Source of the DNA: an uncultured Collinsella sp.
Lineage (GTDB): Bacteria > Actinomycetota > Coriobacteriia > Coriobacteriales > Coriobacteriaceae
Direction of reading: 5' to 3'
NCBI GenBank assembly: GCA_902493375.1
Contig: CABUPH010000006.1
Coordinates: forward strand, 1-64,000
DNA: 64,000 bases
The notes beneath the pieces are model-generated. The model was not told the DNA's origin. It searched no databases and worked only from the letters and a program-made list of their open reading frames with translations. A program made the position numbers and the translations under genes. Shown in pieces: positions 51,104 through 59,437 of this stretch (positions are counted from its first letter, which is position 1; every line of letters begins with the position of its first letter).

Positions 51104-53015
51104 GGCAACGACCGCCGAGCGCGCGCTCAACCGCAAGGGCGGCACCATGTCGCGCCTCATCAAGACGCTCTTTGGCTTCTACCCCGTGCTTTTGCCCCTC
51201 GTCGTCGTCGGCGTGGTGCTCTGCGCCATCATCAACTCCATCGGTGCGACCTTCCTTCAGAGCGCCCTGCAGATTATTAGCGAATCGTGGCAGTCGGGCG
51301 ATTGGACGACCGCGCAGCCCAAGATTCTGCAGCTCGTGACCACCCTCGCCTGCATCTACGGCGTCGGCATCCTGTCCTCGCTCTTCTGGAACCGCGCCAT
51401 GGCCATCGTCACGCAGGGCTCGCTCGAGAAGCTGCGCGAGAAGATGTTCAACCGCATGCAGGACCTGCCGATTCGCTACTTCGACACGCACCAGCGCGGC
51501 GACATCATGAGCCACTACACCAACGACATCGACACACTGCGCCAGATGATCAGCCAGTCGCTGCCCAACCTGCTCATGACGACCATCGTCATCGTCACGG
51601 TGTTCTTTATCATGCTGTACTACAGCGTGTGGATGTGCCTGGTCATTGTGGCCGGCGTCGCCTTTATGACCTTTATGACCAAGCTGCTCGGCTCCAACTC
51701 CGCGCGCTTCTTTATTGCGCAGCAGACCGAGCTCGGCGTGGTCGAGGGCCATATCGAGGAAGTCATGAACGGCCAGAAGGTCGTCAAGGCGTTCTGCCAC
51801 GAGTCTGCCGCCGAGGCCGATTTTGACGAGCGCAACGAAAAGCTCTTCGAGGTCTCGCAAAAGGCCAACATGTACGCCAACATCCTCATGCCTATCCTTA
51901 TGAACCTGGGCAACCTGCTCTACGTGCTGGTGGCCCTTGCCGGCGGCATTTTCCTGGCACTGGGCGTGCCCAACCTGAGCATCTCGGGCATGACGCTGTC
52001 CATCGCCGTCGTGGTGCCGTTCCTCAACATGACCAAGCAGTTCTGCGGACAGATCGGTCAGATCTCGCAGCAGATCAACGCCGTGGTCATGGGCCTCGCC
52101 GGCGCCGACCGCATCTTTGAGCTCATCGACGAGAAGCCCGAGACCGACGAAGGCTACGTGACGCTCGTCAACGCGCAGGTGAACCCCGATACCTGGCAGC
52201 TCGAAGAGGCCGACCACCACACCGGCATGTGGGCATGGAAACATCCGCACCGCGCAACCGGCGAGATCGAGTACGTACCGCTGCGCGGCGACCTGGTCAT
52301 GGACAACGTCGACTTTGGCTACACGCCCGACCACGAGGTGCTGCACGGCGTGTCCGTGTTTGCCAAGCCGGGCCAGAAGGTCGCGTTTGTCGGCGCCACC
52401 GGTGCCGGTAAGACGACCATCACCAACCTCATCAACCGCTTCTACGACATCGCCGACGGCAAGATCCGCTACGACGGCATCAACGTCAACAAGATCCGCA
52501 AGGCCGATCTGCGCCGCTCGCTGGGCGTCGTGCTGCAGGACGTGAACCTGTTCACCGGCACCGTGATGGATAACATCCGCTACGGCAACCTGGACGCCAC
52601 CGACGAGGAGTGCATCGCGGCGGCAAAGCTCGCCGGCGCGGACGACTTTATCACCCGCCTGCCCGACGGCTACGACACCATGCTCACCGGCAACGGCGCG
52701 CAGCTGTCGCAGGGCCAGCGCCAGCTGATCTCGATCGCACGCGCCGCCGTCGCCGATCCGCCGGCAATGATCCTGGACGAGGCCACGAGCTCCATCGACA
52801 CTCGCACCGAGGCCATCGTGCAAGCGGGCATGGATAAGCTCATGGAGGGCCGCACGACGTTTGTCATCGCGCACCGCCTGTCCACCGTGCGCAACTCCGA
52901 CGCGATCATCTGTCTGGACCACGGCCGCATTATCGAGCGCGGTAACCACGACGAGCTGATCGCCAAGCGCGGGTATTACTACCAGCTCTACACCGGAGCG
53001 TTTGAGCTGGAGTAG
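51096..53015 (+). CDS. ABC exporter, catalytic half
   Basis: 639 residues from ATG 51096, preceded by AAGGAGG. Six-TM domain and a nucleotide-binding domain with full motifs: GATGAGKTT, LSQGQRQ, MILDEATSSID and switch His FVIAHRLS. It pairs with the preceding subunit as the ATP-hydrolysing half. A 60-residue extra stretch between TM and NBD (EADHHTGMWAWKHPHRATGE region) is longer than usual. A drug or lipid export role is typical but not provable from sequence. Confidence 0.92.
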   Translation: MSKATTAERALNRKGGTMSRLIKTLFGFYPVLLPLVVVGVVLCAIINSIGATFLQSALQIISESWQSGDWTTAQPKILQLVTTLACIYGVGILSSLFWNRAMAIVTQGSLEKLREKMFNRMQDLPIRYFDTHQRGDIMSHYTNDIDTLRQMISQSLPNLLMTTIVIVTVFFIMLYYSVWMCLVIVAGVAFMTFMTKLLGSNSARFFIAQQTELGVVEGHIEEVMNGQKVVKAFCHESAAEADFDERNEKLFEVSQKANMYANILMPILMNLGNLLYVLVALAGGIFLALGVPNLSISGMTLSIAVVVPFLNMTKQFCGQIGQISQQINAVVMGLAGADRIFELIDEKPETDEGYVTLVNAQVNPDTWQLEEADHHTGMWAWKHPHRATGEIEYVPLRGDLVMDNVDFGYTPDHEVLHGVSVFAKPGQKVAFVGATGAGKTTITNLINRFYDIADGKIRYDGINVNKIRKADLRRSLGVVLQDVNLFTGTVMDNIRYGNLDATDEECIAAAKLAGADDFITRLPDGYDTMLTGNGAQLSQGQRQLISIARAAVADPPAMILDEATSSIDTRTEAIVQAGMDKLMEGRTTFVIAHRLSTVRNSDAIICLDHGRIIERGNHDELIAKRGYYYQLYTGAFELE

Positions 53016-53047
53016 ATCTGGCAACCCGGAACTACGCCGCAACGCAT

Positions 53048-53086
53048 AAGCCCCCGCAGTTCATATGAGCTGTGGGGGCTTTTTTC
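53048..53086 (+). terminator. Terminator after the ABC exporter operon
   Basis: AGCCCCCGCAG / CTGTGGGGGCT hairpin with a six-T tract. Confidence 0.9.
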
Positions 53087-53095
53087 ATGCCGGCC

Positions 53096-53266
53096 GGAAA
53101 CCGTATCCCACTTTTCGGACCCAGAATGGGATGCCGTTTCCCGCTGGACCCCCTCCGGGAAACGGCATCCCATTTCAAGGGGGTAAACCGGGATGTAGTT
53201 TCCCCTAACGGCACCTTTGGGAAGCCGCATCCCACTCTAGACGCACAAAACGGGATGAGCTTTCCC
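53096..53266. repeat. Six-unit alternating inverted-repeat array
   Basis: 15-16 base units at 53096, 53127, 53157, 53189, 53219 and 53251, alternating between GGGAAACGGCATCCCA and its inverse TGGGATGCCGTTTCCC, with spacing of 30-32 bases throughout. Neighbouring units could pair into three hairpins. Confidence 0.8.
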
Positions 53267-53362
53267 ATGGTGATCCAAGACCAGAAGCATGTCCGATAGC
53301 GCAGCCAGGTCAAGAACAACAAGGCAAGCGTCACGCCAATTTGGACGAGCGTCTACTGCAGT

Positions 53363-53390
53363 TTGAGGCTGCTGGCCCATATGGTAGAGT
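53363..53390 (+). promoter_or_regulatory. Possible promoter of the diguanylate cyclase gene
   Basis: TTGAGG and TAGAGT, 16 bases apart, about 67 bases before the GTG start. Confidence 0.4.
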
Positions 53391-53456
53391 TAACCACCCA
53401 TGAATTTCAGCACACTGCGTGCTACCTGCTCTTTTGTCATTTAGGGGAGTGAACTT

Positions 53457-54548
53457 GTGAATACTTCTGTCGCCAAGAAGGCCAGCCAGGCGGTGCGTCT
53501 GCTCATGATGGTGCTCACGGCAGTTCTCATCTTCTTCTTCATCAATGTTATGCTGCTCGTCTCCGATATCCAGGGCACGGCGCGTGTGGTCAACTACGCC
53601 GGCCTGGTGCGCGGTACCACGCAGCGAATCGTTAAGCTCGAGGACGCGGGCCAGCCTCAAGATGACCTGCTCAAAGCCGTGGATTCATACATCAACGGTT
53701 TGCGTTACGGAAGTGACGACCTCAACCTCGTCCGTCTCGATGACGACGAGTATCAGGCAAAGATGACCGAGCTTGCAAACTATTTTGATGAGCTTTGCGC
53801 CGAGATCATCCGCGTGCGCGAAGTTGGCTACGAGAACACCGACATCATCTCCATGAGCGAGGAGTTCTTTGGCATTTGCGACGATGCTACGCGGCTCGCA
53901 GAGGACTACTCTCAGGAGAAGGCGTCGGCGCTCAACTATCTCGAGGGCTTGGTGATCATCGACATCGTGGGCTTGGTGGCGACCTTTGCGGTCGAACTTG
54001 TTCGCGCGGTGCGAACTGCCGCGCTCAATCGCGAGCTGCAGAACAAAGTCTATCTCGACGAAGCCACGGGACTGCCCAACAAGAACAAGTGCGAGGAGAT
54101 CTTGGGGCAGGAGCAACCTGTCTCCGCGGAGGCGCCCGTTGCGGTGTGCGTCTTCGACCTTAACAATCTGCATACGGTCAATAACAGCTTTGGTCACGAG
54201 AAAGGCGACGAATACATCCGCTCTTTTGCCCGGCAGCTGGGGCGTGTGGCGTCCGAGACCTGCTTTGTGGGCCGCGACGGCGGCGATGAGTTTATCGCGG
54301 TGCTATGGGATACCGATCGAGCTGCCGTGGAGTCCTGTCTCGCTCGGGTTCGTGCGAACGTGAACAAGTATTCCGGGGTTCACCCCGACATGCCTATCAG
54401 CTATGCGGTGGGCTACGCGCTTTCCAGTGATTTTGATGAACCGCCTACGATGCGCGAGCTCTTTTCCCAGGCCGACAAAAACATGTACATCGACAAGAAC
54501 CGCGTAAAGACAGCCGAGGCAGCCGGGCCGCAACGCGAGAACCGCTAA
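53457..54548 (+). CDS. Membrane-bound GGDEF diguanylate cyclase
   Basis: 363 residues. Two TM helices (residues about 12-37 and 165-187) frame an external helical sensor of about 125 residues (AGLVRGTTQRIVKLEDAGQ, in the style of NarX/PilJ-type sensors). The cytoplasmic GGDEF domain has the start DEATGLPNKNK, FDLNNLHTVNNSFGHEKGDEY and the active motif RDGGDEF. No RxxD inhibitory site is visible five residues upstream. Makes cyclic-di-GMP in response to an external signal. GTG start with GGGGAG about 10 bases upstream. Confidence 0.9.
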   Translation: MNTSVAKKASQAVRLLMMVLTAVLIFFFINVMLLVSDIQGTARVVNYAGLVRGTTQRIVKLEDAGQPQDDLLKAVDSYINGLRYGSDDLNLVRLDDDEYQAKMTELANYFDELCAEIIRVREVGYENTDIISMSEEFFGICDDATRLAEDYSQEKASALNYLEGLVIIDIVGLVATFAVELVRAVRTAALNRELQNKVYLDEATGLPNKNKCEEILGQEQPVSAEAPVAVCVFDLNNLHTVNNSFGHEKGDEYIRSFARQLGRVASETCFVGRDGGDEFIAVLWDTDRAAVESCLARVRANVNKYSGVHPDMPISYAVGYALSSDFDEPPTMRELFSQADKNMYIDKNRVKTAEAAGPQRENR

Positions 54549-54591
54549 ACCCGTAGCAAAAGGTAGCTAATTTGGGACGGGGCTCTTTTGG

Positions 54592-55470
54592 CTATTTGAG
54601 AAGCTGGGCCATGGCGTTGACGAATTTTTGTACTTGGAGGGTTGGCTCGAGCGGGTAGTGCAGAAAGACCGGCACCTCGCGGCCGCACAGGAACGGTACG
54701 CCCACAAAGGCCGGGTGCACCCCCGACCACGCTCCGCAGGTGAGCACCGCGTCGCCCTTTTCCTCCGCCTCGTTAAAGAGCGCGAAGTCGAAGCTGTCCA
54801 CATCGATCACGTCCACGCCGCCGTCGGTTAACAGGTCGATACGCAGGCTGTCCATGGCATCGTTGCCGTGACGGAGCACGCGCAGGCGCATGCCTTCCAA
54901 GTCGGCGACCGTGATGCGCGTCTTGCGCGCCAGCGGGCTCGTGCGCGGCAGGTCGATATAAAACGGCACGTTGACGATGCGGAGCCTTTGGCATGCGTCG
55001 CCCCAGCGTGGGGTCGAAAAGCTCGACTGCACCACATCGACCTCGCGACCTAGGCTTCGCATGACAGTCTCGCGCTCATCATAAAGGTCACTTACCGGCA
55101 CAATCTCAAAGCGCAGCGACGGCTCCAGCTCGTGCACACCCGACCACATCGACAGCGTTTGGCGCCCCGGACACATCATCGACACGCCCAGGCGCACGGC
55201 ACCGCCATCGCCCGCCGCACGTCGGGCACGGCGCAGGGCGTCCTCGGACTGGCGCATGATCGAGCGCGCGTCGTCCACCAGCAGAGCACCCGCCGGCGTC
55301 ACCTTGACGCCCGAGTGCGAGCGCTCGAACAGCGTAATACCGAACTCCGCCTCAAAACCCGATACCTGCTTGACGAGCGCCGGCGTCGACACGCGCAGCT
55401 TTGCCGCCGCACGCGAGAAGCTTCCCAGCTCCGCGGCGGCCGATATGGCCTCAAGTCGTCGATCGTACAC
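54592..55470 (-). CDS. LysR-family transcriptional regulator
   Basis: 292 residues from GTG 55470, which has GGGAG at the right distance; a start 11 codons upstream is possible. N-terminal winged HTH (LEAISAAAELGSFSRAAAKLRVS, in part), then a two-lobed effector domain. Divergent from the SDR gene with about 230 bases between, the classic LysR arrangement, so it probably controls the SDR-MFS-oxidoreductase cluster. Confidence 0.88.
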   Translation of the reverse strand: MYDRRLEAISAAAELGSFSRAAAKLRVSTPALVKQVSGFEAEFGITLFERSHSGVKVTPAGALLVDDARSIMRQSEDALRRARRAAGDGGAVRLGVSMMCPGRQTLSMWSGVHELEPSLRFEIVPVSDLYDERETVMRSLGREVDVVQSSFSTPRWGDACQRLRIVNVPFYIDLPRTSPLARKTRITVADLEGMRLRVLRHGNDAMDSLRIDLLTDGGVDVIDVDSFDFALFNEAEEKGDAVLTCGAWSGVHPAFVGVPFLCGREVPVFLHYPLEPTLQVQKFVNAMAQLLK

Positions 55471-55703
55471 GTCAATCTCCCGTTTTCGCGCCCGTGACCG
55501 CATGGTGCCACAGGGGGTTGTTTTCGCAGGTCACGCGCTCAATTGAGAATAAACTGCATCGCACAGTGCAAACCTACGGTTAACGCCATTCTAACAAATA
55601 TGCAATTCACCTGCGCAAATGCAAAGCATACGATAACCAGCGAAAACCACGTGGGTCGGTTAATGGGAGCGACCCACCGGGAGGCACAAGAAGGGAAGTT
55701 CCT

Positions 55704-56585
55704 ATGAGCAATTGGCTTAAGCTCGAGGGCGATGTCTGCGCCGTGACTGGCGCGCTCGGCGGTATGGGCGCCGAGATCTGCCGCGAGTTCGCCCGCAATG
55801 GCGCCAACGTCGTCATGCTCGACCTGGACGAGGAGAAGGTCAAGGCCGCTGCCGCCGACCTAGCTGCCGAGTTTGGCATCCACGCCGAGGGTTACAAGAT
55901 GAACGCCACCGACGAGGCCGAGGTTCAGGCTGCTGTCGACGCCACCATCGCCAACTTCGGCCGCGTCGACGTCCTCGTCAACACCGCCGGCATCCTGCGC
56001 TTCGCCGCCATGGAGGACCTGCCGCTGAGCGACTGGGAGCAGGTGCTCAACGTCAACCTCACCGGCTACTTCATCACCTCGCAGCGCTTTGGTCGCGAGA
56101 TGATCAAGGCCGGCCAGGGTCGCCTGGTGCACATCTCGACCGTCGCCAGCCACTCCCCCGAGACGTTCTCGGGCGTGTACAGCTCCACCAAGGCCGGCGT
56201 CAACATGATGTCCAAGATGCTCGCCGCCGAGTGGGGCCCCTACGGCGTCCGCTCCAACTGCGTCGAGCCCTGCTTCGTTAAGACCCCGATGTCGGCCAAC
56301 TTCTACGCCGACCCCGAGGTCGAAAAGAGCCGCAGCCGTCTGATCGCCACGCGCCGCATCGGCGAGGTCAGCGATATTGCCAACGCCGTCATGTTCCTGG
56401 CGTCCAAGCGCTCGGACTTTACCACCGGCGATGCCATCAAGGTCGACGGCGGCTTCTCCAACATGATGGGCGACCTCACCGCCAAGCCCGGCGGCCGTCG
56501 CGCCTATGCCGACAACTACCTTAAGAACAAGGGTGTCGAGCTTTGGTCCGACGAGTCCGGTGTCGCCAAGCCGACCGACCAGTAA
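55704..56585 (+). CDS. Short-chain dehydrogenase/reductase (extended tail)
   Basis: SDR fold: nucleotide loop TGALGGMGAEI, NTAG motif (VNTAGIL), catalytic Ser (ISTVAS) and YxxxK (YSSTK). 293 residues; the C-terminal 40 residues (GGRRAYADNYLKNKGVELW) extend past the usual end. First gene of a cluster with an MFS transporter and a Gfo/Idh/MocA oxidoreductase, so it likely oxidises a sugar acid, polyol or similar. Cofactor preference is not clear. Confidence 0.88.
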   Translation: MSNWLKLEGDVCAVTGALGGMGAEICREFARNGANVVMLDLDEEKVKAAAADLAAEFGIHAEGYKMNATDEAEVQAAVDATIANFGRVDVLVNTAGILRFAAMEDLPLSDWEQVLNVNLTGYFITSQRFGREMIKAGQGRLVHISTVASHSPETFSGVYSSTKAGVNMMSKMLAAEWGPYGVRSNCVEPCFVKTPMSANFYADPEVEKSRSRLIATRRIGEVSDIANAVMFLASKRSDFTTGDAIKVDGGFSNMMGDLTAKPGGRRAYADNYLKNKGVELWSDESGVAKPTDQ

Positions 56586-56651
56586 ACCAACCTGGCAGGG
56601 AGGTCCCGCGGACACGCCCGCTCCTCCCCCGTATCGATTAGAAAGAGTCCA

Positions 56652-57908
56652 ATGGCTTCCACCAACTCCAACAAGGGTCGCGCCGTCGTGCTTTCCGCCG
56701 CGTGCGTCACCATGTTCTTCATCAGCTCCATCGCGCTGTATTCCGTCGTGAGCAAGAACCTGCTCGCCGTCTACCCCGAGTGGTCGAGCGCCCTTACCTG
56801 GGCGTTCCCGGTCTTCCAGACCATCATGGCCGTGACGGGCATCTTCGCCGGCCGCATCTCCGACAAGATCGGTCCGCGCAACGTCGTGATCGCTGCCGCC
56901 GTGTGCTACGGCCTGGGCTGGTTCATGTCCGGCACCGTCACCGAGCCGTGGCAGTTCTACCTGTGGTTCTCGCTCGTCGCCGCCATCGGCAACGGCCTGG
57001 GCTACAACCCGGCGCTCACGACCGGCCAAAAGTGGTTCATCGACAAGAAGGGGCTCGCCTCCGGCATCACCCTGGCCGCTTCGACCGCCGGCCCCGCCGT
57101 GCTGTCCCCGGTGCTCGCATCGCTGCTCATCCCGAGCCTGGGCATCTTTGGCGCCCTCAAGGCGCTCGGTGTCATCTTCTTTGTGACGATCGCCGCCTCC
57201 GCCCTGTTCCTGAAGGCCCCCGAGGCCGGCTGGCTACCCGAGGGCTTCGAGGCCCCCAAGGGCGGCGCACACGCCGGCACCTTCGGCGACCTCACCCCGG
57301 GCGAGATGGTTAAGACCCCGCGCTTCTGGGTCCTCATCATCACCTTCGCCTTTGCTGCCACTGCAGGCACCCTGCTCGTGGGCAAGGTTGCCTCCATCGC
57401 CGCCGTCCAGCTCTTCACCGACCCCACGAGCGCCGCGGCCGTCGCCCTCGGCGGTGTGGTGGTCTCCGTCAACACCTGCGCCAACCTGGTTGGCCGTCTG
57501 TCCTTTGGCCAGATCATCGACAAGCTCGGCGCCTACAAGTCGCTGCTCATCAGCCTTGTCGTCACCATCGTCGCGCTCGTCATCATGTCGATAAGCTTTA
57601 CGCAGAGCATGTTCTTTGTGGCACTCGCCCTGCTCGGCTTTAGCTTTGGCGCCCTGCTCGTCATCTACCCGCCGCTTACCGGTGGCGCCTTTGGCACCAG
57701 CAACATCGGCGTCAACTACGGCATCATGTTTTTGGGCTACGCCGCTTCTACCTGGATCAGCCAGCCCATCACCGCCGTGCTGTATCACGCCGAGGCCGGC
57801 AGCGCCGCCTACCAGCAGTCCTTCTACGGCGCCATCGTGATCGCCGCCATCGCCGTCGTGCTCACCGTCTACATGATGGTCTCCGACAGCAAGAAGAAGT
57901 CCGCCTAG
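56652..57908 (+). CDS. MFS transporter (OFA-like)
   Basis: 418 residues, 12 TM. Features of the oxalate/formate-antiporter-like group: GRISDKIGPRNVV in loop 2-3, GYNPALTTGQKWF, and a long central loop. Between the SDR and oxidoreductase genes; it likely imports their substrate. Followed by a GACAAAGGG-type palindrome at 57916-57948. Confidence 0.85.
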   Translation: MASTNSNKGRAVVLSAACVTMFFISSIALYSVVSKNLLAVYPEWSSALTWAFPVFQTIMAVTGIFAGRISDKIGPRNVVIAAAVCYGLGWFMSGTVTEPWQFYLWFSLVAAIGNGLGYNPALTTGQKWFIDKKGLASGITLAASTAGPAVLSPVLASLLIPSLGIFGALKALGVIFFVTIAASALFLKAPEAGWLPEGFEAPKGGAHAGTFGDLTPGEMVKTPRFWVLIITFAFAATAGTLLVGKVASIAAVQLFTDPTSAAAVALGGVVVSVNTCANLVGRLSFGQIIDKLGAYKSLLISLVVTIVALVIMSISFTQSMFFVALALLGFSFGALLVIYPPLTGGAFGTSNIGVNYGIMFLGYAASTWISQPITAVLYHAEAGSAAYQQSFYGAIVIAAIAVVLTVYMMVSDSKKKSA

Positions 57909-57915
57909 TTTTACC

Positions 57916-57948
57916 GATGCGACAAAGGGACAGTCCCTTTGTCGCATT
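57916..57948. repeat. GACAAAGGG-type palindrome
   Basis: GATGCGACAAAGGGACAG...CCCTTTGTCGCATT, between the MFS and oxidoreductase genes, hence inside an operon. Confidence 0.75.
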
Positions 57949-57976
57949 CCACCGCCACCAGTATTAAGGAGTCGAA

Positions 57977-59017
57977 ATGTCTGAGCTCAACCCCGTCCGC
58001 ATTGCCGTTATCGGCGCCGGCGCCATGGGCCGCAACCACATCCGCTTTGTCACCGAGGAGCCCGAGGCCGAGCTCGTCGCCATCGCCGACGCCTTTGAGG
58101 GCGCCCGCGCCACGGCCGAGGCCGCCGGCGTGCCGTTCTTCACCGATCCCGCCCAGATGATGGACGAGGTCAAGCCCGACGCCGTCATCATCGCCACGCC
58201 CAACGATCTGCACCTGGGCGTTGCCCGCGAGGCCATCAAGCGCAACATCGTGCCGCTGGTCGAAAAGCCGATCTCCAACGACCTTGAGGATGCCCAGGCC
58301 TTCGCCGCCGAGGCCGAGACCGCCGGCGTGCCCGTGCTCGTAGGTCAGCACCGTCGCCACAACCCGTTTGTGAACAAGGCCAAGGAGATCATCGAGTCCG
58401 GTGAGCTGGGCAAGCTCACCGTGTCGAGCTTCCACTACATGATCTATAAGAACGACGAGTACTTCGATGTCGAGTGGCGCCGCAAGAAGGGTGCCGGCCC
58501 GATCCTGGTTAACCTGGTTCACGACGTCGACCTGCTCCGCTACCTGCTGGGCGAGCCCGTCGCCGTCCAGGGCATGCAGTCCAGCGCCGCCCGCGGTTTT
58601 GAGACCGAGGACTCCGCCGTGGTCAACGTTCGCTTTGCCGATGGCGCACTCGCGAGCATGACCATCTCTGACGCCACCGCCAGCCCCTGGAACTGGGAGG
58701 CGACCGCTCGCGAGGACCCGCAGTACCGTCCCTTCGACGCCGACGCCTACTTTATCGGCGGCACCAAGGGCGCCCTGTCGCTGCCCCGCCTGCACCAGTT
58801 CTCCTACGATGGCGCCTCCAACTGGCACAAGCCGCTGCAGATGGAGATTCCGGCCGTCGACCCGGCGCTGCCGCACAAGATGCAGCTCAAGCACTTTGTA
58901 AAGGTTGTCCGCCGCGAGGTCGAGCCCGTCGTGACGCCGGCCGACAACGTCAAGACGCTCACGCTTCTCAACGCCATCAAGGAGGCCGCCGAGACCGGCC
59001 AGCTCGTCGAGCTGTAG
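57977..59017 (+). CDS. Gfo/Idh/MocA-family oxidoreductase
   Basis: 346 residues. N-terminal Rossmann domain IAVIGAGAMGRNHIR, then EKP motif (PLVEKPISND) and a C-terminal alpha/beta domain with the catalytic His region (LVHDVDLLRYLLG). Likely an NAD-linked sugar or inositol dehydrogenase. Last gene of the cluster; followed by a terminator. Confidence 0.88.
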   Translation: MSELNPVRIAVIGAGAMGRNHIRFVTEEPEAELVAIADAFEGARATAEAAGVPFFTDPAQMMDEVKPDAVIIATPNDLHLGVAREAIKRNIVPLVEKPISNDLEDAQAFAAEAETAGVPVLVGQHRRHNPFVNKAKEIIESGELGKLTVSSFHYMIYKNDEYFDVEWRRKKGAGPILVNLVHDVDLLRYLLGEPVAVQGMQSSAARGFETEDSAVVNVRFADGALASMTISDATASPWNWEATAREDPQYRPFDADAYFIGGTKGALSLPRLHQFSYDGASNWHKPLQMEIPAVDPALPHKMQLKHFVKVVRREVEPVVTPADNVKTLTLLNAIKEAAETGQLVEL

Positions 59018-59090
59018 TGCCTTAAGAGCGGCCGCGACAGAAACCCCATGCCGAGCCCCTCGGTCCGCCACAAATAAGCCCCTCTTCTTT

Positions 59091-59126
59091 GCCCTGCGAG
59101 CAGCCTCCTGCCCGCAGGGCATTTTG
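59091..59126 (+). terminator. Terminator after the oxidoreductase cluster
   Basis: GCCCTGC / GCAGGGC hairpin followed by ATTTT. Confidence 0.75.
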
Positions 59127-59198
59127 CTACGTTGCCAATGGTTTTTCTGGGACGGGGGACTTTTTGCACCTTAGCTTGATTCGTTCGCCACGGAATGA

Positions 59199-59334
59199 GC
59201 CTATCTACTACGTTTAACCGATCGCCCTCAACCATGCCAAATTTCGCGGAATAAAAACCGCAGGTAGACGAGTTGCGCATTTTCGGAAAACCGGGGGATG
59301 GTCGACCCACACGGTTCAAACGTAGTAGATAGGC
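59199..59334. repeat. Large inverted repeat upstream of tex
   Basis: Arms GCCTATCTACTACGTTT (+AACCG) and CGGTT + AAACGTAGTAGATAGGC, about 22 bp each, around 90 bases. Single copy in this window. It fills most of the 420-bp gap before tex. Confidence 0.8.
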
Positions 59335-59437
59335 CGCTTTCGTGGTTCCGCGCCAAAACAGTCTTTTTTGGGCGAAGTGGCAGGTGGTATCCTTGGTAGC
59401 CCTGTGCTGCAAACGCACCTTAAACGCAAGGAGTCCC

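Noticed and set aside
53096..53266. CRISPR array
   Set aside because: Units are only 15-16 bases, alternate in orientation and are imperfect; no cas genes lie nearby.
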